A stretch of 64,000 bases of DNA from Desulfonema magnum (lineage in GTDB: Bacteria; Desulfobacterota; Desulfobacteria; Desulfobacterales; 4be13), in assembly GCF_017377395.1 (NCBI RefSeq), contig NZ_CP061800.1:744001-808000 (forward strand), written 5' to 3'. Made by a program: the position numbers and the translations under genes. Positions 51,571-59,071 of the stretch are shown here, piece by piece. How positions within the stretch are numbered: position 1 is the first letter of the stretch; every line of letters starts with the position of its first letter. Below the pieces are notes generated by a model. It saw only the letters and a program-made list of their open reading frames with translations. It did not search any database and was not told the origin of the DNA.

Positions 51571-53572
51571 GTGCGCCAAGCAAAGCTTGGTGCTTCTTGC
51601 GGGGTGCAAGTCCCCGTCAGGTAAGGTCTGGCCAGCCACCTGTACCGAGTGTTGCGTCCGGTCAGGACAGACATACTGTCGAACGCCCCGGGCGAAGCGT
51701 ACACAGGGAATCATACAGGCCACAGGGGGAACGGCGCTCCCCTGAAGCATGGAACAGCACCGTTAAGAGTAAAAAAGCAGACCGCGACGTTTTTAACGTG
51801 ACGGAAGCCGAAACAAAGGAATCGTCAGTTTCTCTGCGAAGCTTGCTTCAGCGTTGAACAGGTGAGATTCCGGAGGGTCTGCCGGTGTCATCAGGGCGTG
51901 GCATGTATGAAGAGAGGCACACAGGAACTTGGGAGACCCCGGAAGTTCCCGATGAGAAGGGATGAGAAATCCCGTCCTTTTTTTTTTGAAAGGGCATCAG
52001 GTAAGCGTGTCCGACGCGGAAAACGGAGGTGCGCTGACGACCTCCGGGGAGTCATATCCGCTCATAGTGCTCTGAGACGGTAACGCCGTTCACACGGGGA
52101 AGGGGCGGACAGGATTACGCAGTCCGCAAAGGAAACATTGCCGGACAATGTCGGGACGGAGGAAAACAATGCCAACCTCACTGCGGGGAATGGCAGAAAA
52201 ATCTGCGCTGCGTAAGGAACACCGGTTTCAGAGCCTGACAAACGAACTCACACCGGAATATCTGACATGGTGCCGGCAGCAATTGAATAAGAAGGCCGCA
52301 CCCGGAGTGGATAAGATAACCGTCAGAGAATACGGGGGAAATCTGCCGGAAAATATTGCAGATTTGCAGAGTCGTCTGAAAAGGGGGGGATACCGGGCAA
52401 AACTGATACTCAGACGTTTCATACCGAAGCCGGGAGGAAAACAACGCCCGCTCGGACTTCCGGCCACGGAGGACAAGGTTTTGCAGACAGGAGTGGCGAA
52501 AATGCCCGAAGCAATATATGAAGCGGATTTCCGTGAGTGCAGTTTCGGGTACAGACCGCATGTCGGTCCGAAAGATGCGGTAAAAGGACTTTGCAAAAGT
52601 TTGCAGTACGGAAAGTTCAACTACATCGTGGAAGCGGACATCAGAAGCTTTTTCGACAGCACAGACCATGATATCTTATTGGAAATGCTGAGAAAGAGGA
52701 TTGACGACAGAAAGTTTCCGAACCTGATCCGAAAATGGCTGAAAGCAGGGATATTGGAAAAAGATGGTAAGATAACCGACCCGGTAACCGGCACACCGCA
52801 GGGTGGCATAGTGTCGCCCATACTTGCCAACATATACCTGCACTATGCTCCTGATGAGTGGTTTGAAGATGTGGTGAGGTCGCACTGTCGGGGCGAGGTG
52901 AAACTCGTTCGCCACGCAGACGACTTCGTTTGTGCATTTCAGCATCAGGACGATGCCGGACGATTTTATAAGGTGCTTGGCAAACGTCTTGGAAAATTCG
53001 GTCTTTCGCTGGCGGAGGACAAGACATGTATGTTCTGGTTCAGCCGCTTTAAGACGAAAGACAACAAACGCTTTGATTTTCTTGGTTTTGAATACAGCTG
53101 GGGGCATGATCGGCGGCAAAAGCCGCTGGTAAGGCTTCGCACCTCACGCAGGAAATACAGGGCATCCCTGAAAAACTTTTCCGATTGGTGCAGGAGAAAC
53201 AGACACCTCAAAATGACTGACCTGCTCAGAAAACTCAATGCCAAACTTCGTGGATATTACAATTACTACGGAGTCATTGGGAATTTTGAAAGTCTGTCAG
53301 ACTTCTTCTGGCACGCCATGAAAATATTGTTCAAATGGCTCAGCCGGAGAAGTCAGCGGAAGAGTTACAATTGGAAGGGATTCAACGAACTGCTGAAATT
53401 CTTCGGCATTGAAAGACCACGCATCACAGAGAAAAGGAAACAAATTCAGTTTTCATTGTTCGACGCATGGCAGAGCGCCTGAGCGAGTAGTTCTGAGAAA
53501 CCTTGTGCGGTAATTCCGCACGCAGGGGTCTGTGGGGGGGGGCAGTCGGGTAACTGGCTGTCCTACCCCGAT
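51571..53572 (+). mobile_element. Complete group II intron with reverse transcriptase
   Basis: About 2.0 kb from GTGCGCCAAGC to the end of domain VI (CTGGCTGTCCTACCCCGAT), inserted after GCGTTA of an attC-like right end. It encodes the RT/maturase at 52148-53482. Short RT without endonuclease domain plus attC target point to the class C-attC group. Exact 3' boundary within 2 bases. Confidence 0.88.
52148..53482 (+). CDS. ltrA: Group II intron reverse transcriptase/maturase
   Basis: 444 residues. RT blocks in order: PGVDKITVREYGGNLPENI, RRFIPKPGGKQRPLGLPATEDKVLQ, FRECSFGYRPHVGPKDAV, YIVEADIRSFFDSTDHDIL, GTPQGGIVSPILANIYL, and the catalytic box VRHADDFVCAF with HADD in place of the common YADD. 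A maturase (X) domain follows (LNAKLRGYYNYYGVIGNFES). No C-terminal HNH endonuclease is present, so target-primed copying would use nascent or hairpin DNA. The frame is intact. It could also act in trans on the RT-less copy at 46051. Confidence 0.92.
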   Translation: MSGRRKTMPTSLRGMAEKSALRKEHRFQSLTNELTPEYLTWCRQQLNKKAAPGVDKITVREYGGNLPENIADLQSRLKRGGYRAKLILRRFIPKPGGKQRPLGLPATEDKVLQTGVAKMPEAIYEADFRECSFGYRPHVGPKDAVKGLCKSLQYGKFNYIVEADIRSFFDSTDHDILLEMLRKRIDDRKFPNLIRKWLKAGILEKDGKITDPVTGTPQGGIVSPILANIYLHYAPDEWFEDVVRSHCRGEVKLVRHADDFVCAFQHQDDAGRFYKVLGKRLGKFGLSLAEDKTCMFWFSRFKTKDNKRFDFLGFEYSWGHDRRQKPLVRLRTSRRKYRASLKNFSDWCRRNRHLKMTDLLRKLNAKLRGYYNYYGVIGNFESLSDFFWHAMKILFKWLSRRSQRKSYNWKGFNELLKFFGIERPRITEKRKQIQFSLFDAWQSA

Positions 53573-53594
53573 GCCCTTTAGTGGAAGAAGAAAA

Positions 53595-53852
53595 ATGAGA
53601 ACACAATCTCCCGATACTCATCCTGAAATAGAAAAAGTATTAATATCGTTAATACAAAATTCGAGTGTGGCAAAAAGAATCTCAAAAGTGCGCTCGCTGT
53701 CTGAAAGCACAATAAAGCTGTCACGGCGGGCAATCAGGAGAGCCAATCCCGGTCTGGATAAGACGGAACTGAATTTTAAATTCATATCCTGTCATTACGG
53801 AGAGAAGCTGGCAGCGCTTTTCCGTGAACACATGAAAGGCAGATCATTATGA
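53595..53852 (+). CDS. Small protein paired with nucleotidyltransferase
   Basis: 85 residues from ATG 53595, starting 22 bases after the intron end. Basic and helical: RISKVRSLSESTIKLSRRAI then RRANPGLDKTELNFKFISCHYGEKLA. It overlaps the next gene by 4 nt. Similar small proteins precede nucleotidyltransferase genes in other bacteria. I suspect the antitoxin or adaptor of a TA-like pair, without a named family. Confidence 0.65.
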   Translation: MRTQSPDTHPEIEKVLISLIQNSSVAKRISKVRSLSESTIKLSRRAIRRANPGLDKTELNFKFISCHYGEKLAALFREHMKGRSL

Positions 53853-54439
53853 GAAATCCCGACATACTGACAGCGACGGAACCGGTTGCCGAAGCTTTTG
53901 AGAAACTAGGCATTCTTTATTTTATCGGAGGATCGGTAGCCAGTTCCGCATACGGAATACCCCGCTCGACAATGGATGTTGACATGGTCTCGGATCTGAA
54001 GCCTGCCCATGTCCGATCCCTTGTCAGAATGCTTGAATCATCTTATTATATTGATGAAAATATGATTCTGGATGCAATTGGGAGGCGGTCATCATTTAAT
54101 ATCATCCATCTTGAGACAATGTTGAAAATCGACATATTTGTTGCTAAAAATACGCCCTACGACATGGAAACTTTCAAAAGAAGAAGGAAAGACACTCTTG
54201 ATGAAGAACAGAAAACTGCCGAATTTTATCTTGTCTCTCCTGAAGACATTATCCTTAACAAACTGACATGGTTTCGTCTGGGCGGAGGCGTGTCCGACCG
54301 CCAGTGGAATGATGTTCTGGGCGTGCTTAAAGTGCAAAAGAACTCGCTGGATGACAACTATTTGAAATATTGGGCATCAGAACTGAAAATTGAAGATTTG
54401 CTGGAGAAGGCTTTTCAGGATTCAGATATTGACAGTTAA
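53849..54439 (+). CDS. Nucleotidyltransferase-fold protein, AbiEii/DUF6036-like
   Basis: 196 residues. The Pol-beta-type motif is clear: FIGGSVASSAYGIPRSTMDVDMV with GGS and the DVD metal pair, then LKIDIFVAK supplying the third Asp. The rest (VSPEDIILNKLTWFRLGGGVSDRQWNDVLGVL) fits the AbiEii-like TA toxins that nucleotidylate tRNA or proteins. It overlaps the preceding small gene and ends 38 bases before attC-like site 6, so both are one cassette. Function is inferred from fold and pairing. Confidence 0.8.
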   Translation: MRNPDILTATEPVAEAFEKLGILYFIGGSVASSAYGIPRSTMDVDMVSDLKPAHVRSLVRMLESSYYIDENMILDAIGRRSSFNIIHLETMLKIDIFVAKNTPYDMETFKRRRKDTLDEEQKTAEFYLVSPEDIILNKLTWFRLGGGVSDRQWNDVLGVLKVQKNSLDDNYLKYWASELKIEDLLEKAFQDSDIDS

Positions 54440-54477
54440 ATAAATATATAAATAACAGATAATTATTGACGAAACAG

Positions 54478-54536
54478 GGCTAACCAGTCGTTTGAGCGGA
54501 CGGAAAAAGCCCCGCCGCTCAACTCTGATGTTATGC
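54478..54536 (+). other. attC-like site 6, intact
   Basis: Left core GGCTAAC, right core GTTATGC. Arms TTGAGCGG-A-CGG / CCG-CCGCTCAA, almost the same 59 bases as site 2. It follows the nucleotidyltransferase stop by 38 bases. Confidence 0.8.
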
Positions 54537-54973
54537 GTGCGAAAAAACAGAAAGTTGCTAAAAAAATGAGAAATCCTGTGCGTAGAAATAAGAACATCGG
54601 TAAAACTCAGGGTGGAAGAGTGAAAAACGGTCAGCCGGAAGAAAAGTGGAGCCGGATATTTCCTGATAATGAATGGCGGAAAATATCACGGGAATACAGA
54701 ACTTGGCATTTTTTTACAGAAAATCCGTCCCGCAACTATTTCCATCCCTGCAAACCTGAAGAATATCTCGAAGTATTGGAGCGACTGCCTGAACGTCATA
54801 CCAAAGATGTCAGGGGGATTATTTTAAGGCGAACCACAAAATCGGACCTGAAACTCGGCATTGATGCATGGCAGAGATATTCCTGTGTAATTATGAATTC
54901 TTTTCCCAGAAATATGAAATATGTTTTTCCCAAAAAACCATCAGATATAATAACCCAACTTGCTACCTATTGA
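54533..54973 (+). CDS. Hypothetical protein of cassette 6
   Basis: 146 residues, basic N-terminus (MRAKKQKVAKKMRNPVRRNK), then KWSRIFPDNEWRKISREYRTWHFF and a DVRGIILRRTTKSDLKLGIDAW segment. The ATG lies inside the attC right core GTTATGC; an internal ATG (54566) is possible. No family recognised; the nuclease-like or DNA-binding feel of the basic start is only an impression. Its last codons form one arm of an inverted repeat with 55222-55252. Confidence 0.45.
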   Translation: MRAKKQKVAKKMRNPVRRNKNIGKTQGGRVKNGQPEEKWSRIFPDNEWRKISREYRTWHFFTENPSRNYFHPCKPEEYLEVLERLPERHTKDVRGIILRRTTKSDLKLGIDAWQRYSCVIMNSFPRNMKYVFPKKPSDIITQLATY

Positions 54974-55252
54974 ACAATTTAAAATTATTAAAAAAAACAG
55001 TAAGATAAGAAAATCGCACACGGAGAGCGTTTGCTCCTTTTTCTTATGTGATATTTTACTTTTATAATGACTTATTATTCCAAAAATCATTTTAAATAAA
55101 GAGTCTGAAGTGACAAATACATGAAAAATATTGCAGGATATCTTACTCTCAGAGAGTAAAACGCCGTACTCTTTAAATTTAAATATGTATCATTAAAAAC
55201 AATGAGTTACCCATTTTTTTGATAGGTGGCTGGCAAGTTGGGTTAATAATAT
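54944..55252. repeat. Inverted repeat pair around ATAACCCAACTTGC
   Basis: 54944-54971 (ATAATAACCCAACTTG...CTACCTAT) is the complement, with a small gap, of 55222-55252 (ATAGGTGG...CAAGTTGGGTTAATAAT). The 250 bases between hold no gene. It may be the footprint of a small element joining the hypothetical gene and the methylase fragment. Confidence 0.5.
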
Positions 55253-55691
55253 GAAAGTACCACATCCATTTCCATACCAGGGAAGTAAAAGAAACATTGC
55301 TTCTGAGATATTACAATATTTTCCAACTTCATTTAACACATTGTATGAATCTTTTGCGGGTTCGGGAGCAATAACAATTGCTGCCGCTTCCAGAAGTTTG
55401 GGGAAAAAATATTGTCTTAATGATTTGAACAAACCTTTGATTGATCTATGGGAGATGATAGTTAATGATCCCGAAAGAATTTCAGATCAGTATGAAAAAT
55501 TATGGTCTGCTCAGTCAGAATATCCCCGGTCTTTTTATAATAAAATCCGGGAAAAATTCAATATGACCGGACGACCGGATTATTTTTTATACCTTCTGGC
55601 TGGGATGATGAAAATGTCACAAATCGGGCTGATAATTGCGATCCCATTTTTATTCCGCAATTTTTTTATAACTTTAAAATCAGATAGTTAA
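55251..55691 (+). pseudogene. DNA adenine methylase (D12 class), truncated
   Basis: 146 residues of a family normally about 270-300 long. N-terminal SAM-binding part present: HPFPYQGSKRNIASEILQYF, YESFAGSGAITIAAA (motif I) and KYCLNDLNKPLIDLWEMI. The catalytic DPPY and C-terminal blocks are missing; after FLYLLAG the residues no longer fit the family. Probably inactive. Start ATG 55251 lies at the edge of an inverted repeat without a good ribosome-binding site. Confidence 0.7.
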
Positions 55692-55756
55692 AAAATGCGG
55701 GGAACAAAAACGGGATCAGCTTTTTCAGAGCTTTGGAAACATTTTCATCACCCCAG

Positions 55757-55813
55757 GTGTTAGGTGTTAGGTGTTAGGTGTTAGGTGTTAAGTGTTAGGT
55801 GTTAAGTGTTAGG
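55757..55813 (+). repeat. GTGTTAG heptanucleotide microsatellite
   Basis: About eight tandem GTGTTAG units, two with AGTGTTA variation. A shorter run occurs at 63267-63285. Lies in the gap 55692-56092. Confidence 0.8.
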
Positions 55814-55825
55814 AAAAACTATAAA

Positions 55826-56050
55826 ACTTTCATCATTCGTTGTGACCGGCAGGTCATGTCCGTTTATATGAAAGTGACTAAAGTTAATAAAGTGACTAAA
55901 GTTAAAAGTTTTTTCATGTTTCGTTGTGAGCGGACCGCTCATGGCCGTTTATTATATGAAAGTCATTTGTGATTTGCGATTTGCAGTTTGTCATTTGCCC
56001 CGACTTTCATTGTTCGTTGTGTCCGCAGCACATGGGAGTTTATACGAAAA
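55826..56050. repeat. Three copies of the CTTTCAT...TTCGTTGT repeat
   Basis: Copies at 55826-55875, 55911-55963 and 56002-56050. Each has ACTTTCAT at one end and ATATGAAAGT (or ACGAAA) at the other, TTCGTTGT inside and CATG near the centre with varying flanking bases. Relatives at 25102 and 60812. Confidence 0.7.
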
Positions 56051-56092
56051 AAGTATCATTAGCCTTCAGATTTGTGCGGAACGTTAAAATAT

Positions 56093-57247
56093 ATGAGCTA
56101 TATTTTAAAACATTTTGAAAATTCACTTATAAAATTTAATATGGCATCAGGTGGAATAAAAGGAATATCAGTCGAACTTATTGATACTTATAAAAAATAT
56201 GAATCATTTTTTCCAATCGATTTAGAACTTACAGATAACGGTCTGCTCAAATGGCTCAAGCGGCGGATTATTCCAAAAAACCGTGCATTTGTTCAAAGCT
56301 TTCTTGCAAAACTCGGGCTGAATGTTAATGACACAAAAGGTATTATAGATATATGCAAAGGTCTTTCTCTTAATGACTGCTACTGGGTTGTTGATGACAA
56401 TTTTAATGGTGGTTTTGATGAGTATAATTTATATGATAATCGTTTTGACCACACATTGTCTTTCATCGCTTACACCGGTTATGGTGATACACAAAAAAGT
56501 GACTTTGCTTCAACTCCGGAACTGACGACAGACGGGATGCTTCCCAAATGCTGGCGCAGAATGAAAAACAGTAAAATATTTCTTTATAAGACAGGTTCTT
56601 CAGGGGCTGCGAATACTGGAAATGAACCGTATTCTGAATATTATGCCTTTCAAATTGCCGAAACAATGGGATTGAAAGCTGTAAAATATAACTTAAATCA
56701 ATGGAAGAAACGGGTTTGCTCAACGTGTGAATTATTTACAAACAAGGAATTTTCATATATTCCGACTGGAAGAATTGTAACAGAAGGGGGTTGGGAAGCG
56801 GTTATAAATTATTATAAATCGCTTGGAGATAAGTATTATAATTCACTTGTGGATATGCTGATATTTGACGCTGTTATCTGTAATGAAGACAGACATTTCG
56901 GAAACTTTGGACTGATTGTGAGCAATATGACAAACAATGTTATTGACACAGCACCAATATTTGACAATGGTTTATCTCTGTTTAATTATGCGATGGCAGA
57001 AGACTTCAACGATATAGATGCATATGCAAAAACAAGATTAATGGCAACATCTCAAGATTTTTTGACTTTTGCCAAAGAGATAATCACCAAAGAACAAAAG
57101 AAAAAACTGCAAAAACTTATAAATTTCAAATTCACAAAACATAAATCATATAATTTGCCTTCATCCCGTTTGAAAGTTATAGAAATATTTATTCAAAAAA
57201 GAATACAAGAACTCTTGGCTATCACATCAATCCCAATGAATTTTTAA
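56093..57247 (+). CDS. HipA-like (CtkA-type) kinase domain protein
   Basis: 384 residues from ATG 56093 (the longer frame starts at a TTG). Kinase-like core with the HipA catalytic loop VDMLIFDAVICNEDRHFGNFG and the metal Asp in DTAPIFDNGLSLF; IFLYKTGSSG earlier is the nucleotide-binding Lys strand, and SEYYAFQIAETMGLKAV fits the alpha-C region. HipA proteins phosphorylate translation components such as GltX and act as toxins. No HipB-type HTH gene is adjacent, so this is the standalone type. AT-rich compared with the his genes that follow. Confidence 0.8.
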   Translation: MSYILKHFENSLIKFNMASGGIKGISVELIDTYKKYESFFPIDLELTDNGLLKWLKRRIIPKNRAFVQSFLAKLGLNVNDTKGIIDICKGLSLNDCYWVVDDNFNGGFDEYNLYDNRFDHTLSFIAYTGYGDTQKSDFASTPELTTDGMLPKCWRRMKNSKIFLYKTGSSGAANTGNEPYSEYYAFQIAETMGLKAVKYNLNQWKKRVCSTCELFTNKEFSYIPTGRIVTEGGWEAVINYYKSLGDKYYNSLVDMLIFDAVICNEDRHFGNFGLIVSNMTNNVIDTAPIFDNGLSLFNYAMAEDFNDIDAYAKTRLMATSQDFLTFAKEIITKEQKKKLQKLINFKFTKHKSYNLPSSRLKVIEIFIQKRIQELLAITSIPMNF

Positions 57248-57293
57248 CTGATTGATAATATAACATTTATAGATTGTGTAAATCAAATGAAAT

Positions 57294-57318
57294 GCCGAAC
57301 CCGGCGCTGAACGGGGAA
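57294..57318 (+). other. Possible attC remnant 7
   Basis: GCCGAAC followed by CCGGCGCTGAACGGGG resembles the left half of sites 4 and 5. A matching GGCCGGTGTTATTT lies far downstream (57470-57483). The spacing is longer than usual, so this is weak. It could mark the right border of the cassette region. The rest of the gap 57248-57520 is empty. Confidence 0.3.
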
Positions 57319-57520
57319 AAAAACAACTTGCTGTTGCACACCTCTGTTCCAAGTATTGAGAAACTCAATGAGTTGCTAAATGCAGTTTGCCCACAAAGTG
57401 ATATAGTCATTAATGAAAGTACGATTCCCCTGACAAATGCATAAACACAGACATTTTTCGCTGCTTTGTGGCCGGTGTTATTTGATTATTAAGATTTATT
57501 TCTTATATTAAAATTTAATT

Positions 57521-58108
57521 ATGAAACGTTCTCATACAATTGATCGCAAAACAGGTGAGACTGAAATCAGTATCTCCCTGAATTTAGATGGCAAAGGCGA
57601 GCATGAAATATCAACAGGCATTCCTTTTTTTGATCATATGCTCACGCTTTTCGCTGTCCATGGTTTTTTTGATCTGTCTGTACAGGCCAAAGGAGACCTT
57701 GACGTGGATTTCCACCACACAGTTGAAGATGTGGGGCTTGTGCTGGGAGATGCGCTTGACAAGGCGCTTGGTGACCGAAAAGGCATCATACGATATGGTC
57801 ATGCAATGACCCCCATGGATGAAACCCTGACCGGTGTGACGATTGATCTGTCAAAACGCCCTTTTCTGGTTTACAATGTTCCCCCTCCCGCGGACAGAGG
57901 CGGAAATTTTGATATTTATCTTGCCAAAGAGTTTTTCAGAGCTTTTGCAACCAGAGGCGGGATGAATCTTCACATTAATGTTTTTTATGGTGAAAATGAA
58001 CACCATATAATTGAGTCAGTTTTCAAAGCCACAGCCAGAGCAATGGACCAGGCTGTTTCTTTTGATGAACGGATAAAAGATGTCCGTTCCAGCAAAGGTA
58101 TTTTATGA
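57521..58108 (+). CDS. hisB: Imidazoleglycerol-phosphate dehydratase
   Basis: 195 residues, the monofunctional HisB of histidine synthesis (IGP to imidazole-acetol phosphate). Mn-binding motifs are present: [25 protein letters not shown] and [14 protein letters not shown]. Complete at both ends; the stop overlaps the hisA start by 4 nt (ATGA). No clear ribosome-binding site before the ATG. First housekeeping gene right of the cassette region. Confidence 0.96.
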   Translation: MKRSHTIDRKTGETEISISLNLDGKGEHEISTGIPFFDHMLTLFAVHGFFDLSVQAKGDLDVDFHHTVEDVGLVLGDALDKALGDRKGIIRYGHAMTPMDETLTGVTIDLSKRPFLVYNVPPPADRGGNFDIYLAKEFFRAFATRGGMNLHINVFYGENEHHIIESVFKATARAMDQAVSFDERIKDVRSSKGIL

Positions 58109-58839
58109 TTGTCATTCCTGCGGTAGATATAAAAAATGGTAAATGTGTGCGGCTGCTTCAGGGCCGCATGGATGCTGAAACCGTCTTTTCCGACGACCCT
58201 GCTGCCATGGCAAAGCAATGGGAGGACGAGGGAGCGGAAATTATTCATGTGATTGATCTGGACGGCGCGTTTGAAAAAAGCCCTCGGAATCTCATTTCCA
58301 TCAAAAAAATTCTGGAAGCAATAAAAGTGGATATTCAGGTGGGCGGCGGCATCCGAAATGAAGAAACCGTCAGAATGTTTCTGGACATTGGCGTAAAACG
58401 GGTTATTATCGGTACTGAGGCCATTCGAAATCCCCAGCTTGTGAAAGACGCCTGCAAGGCATTTCCCGGACAGGTTGTTGTGGGCATTGACGCGCTTCAC
58501 GGGCGGGTGGCAATTGAAGGATGGGCCGAAACAACAGAAGTCATGGCCGCGGATCTGGCAAAGCAGTTTGAAGATTGCGGAGTCGCTGCAATTAATTTTA
58601 CGGATATCCACAGGGACGGCATGCAGACCGGGCCGAATATTGAAGAAACAAAAAAGCTGGCTGAGGCCATATCCATACCGGTCATTGCCTCCGGCGGGGT
58701 CTCCACCATAGAGGACATAAAAAACCTGATGCCTCTTGAAGCCGCGGGCGTGTCAGGTGTTATCACCGGCCGGGCATTGTACAGCGGAACCCTGAATCTT
58801 AAAGAGGCCATAGCCATTTCAAAACAAGGCTTGGCATAA
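58105..58839 (+). CDS. hisA: ProFAR isomerase
   Basis: 244-residue TIM barrel, step four of histidine synthesis. Visible: [20 protein letters not shown] with the catalytic Asp, [15 protein letters not shown] phosphate site, [16 protein letters not shown] with the second Asp and [15 protein letters not shown]. Coupled to hisB by overlap. The other his genes (hisH, hisF, etc.) are not in the window. Confidence 0.96.
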   Translation: MIVIPAVDIKNGKCVRLLQGRMDAETVFSDDPAAMAKQWEDEGAEIIHVIDLDGAFEKSPRNLISIKKILEAIKVDIQVGGGIRNEETVRMFLDIGVKRVIIGTEAIRNPQLVKDACKAFPGQVVVGIDALHGRVAIEGWAETTEVMAADLAKQFEDCGVAAINFTDIHRDGMQTGPNIEETKKLAEAISIPVIASGGVSTIEDIKNLMPLEAAGVSGVITGRALYSGTLNLKEAIAISKQGLA

Positions 58840-58881
58840 TCTGATAACATTTTAAAAAAATATCAGTTCGTATCATCAGAT

Positions 58882-58918
58882 AATCAGGAGCGGGTTTTGT
58901 TTTTCCGGCTCCTGAATC
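58882..58918. terminator. Hairpin after hisA
   Basis: TCAGGAGC and GCTCCTGA close around GGGTTTTGTTTTTCCG, 45 bases past the stop. Confidence 0.5.
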
Positions 58919-58962
58919 ATTACTTGGGATAGTCTGATGTGATATTAAAAAATCAAAAGCTA

Positions 58963-58991
58963 TTGACAAAACTATTTCTAAAATTTATATT
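58963..58991 (+). promoter_or_regulatory. Sigma-70 promoter for dnaG-rpoD
   Basis: TTGACA (58963-58968), 17-base spacer, TATATT (58986-58991), about 80 bases before the dnaG start. The best -35/-10 match I found in the window. Confidence 0.7.
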
Positions 58992-59071
58992 GTAGTTTTG
59001 CAAAAAATTTGATGACCTTCCATTATTTTCAATTATCCCTAAAATCCATTATGTGAGGGAGGTTCCTCTTT

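Noticed and set aside
43121..57520. Integron integrase or attI site
   Set aside because: No tyrosine-recombinase motifs were found in any frame listed for this region; a GTTATTT at 44424 alone is too weak to call attI.
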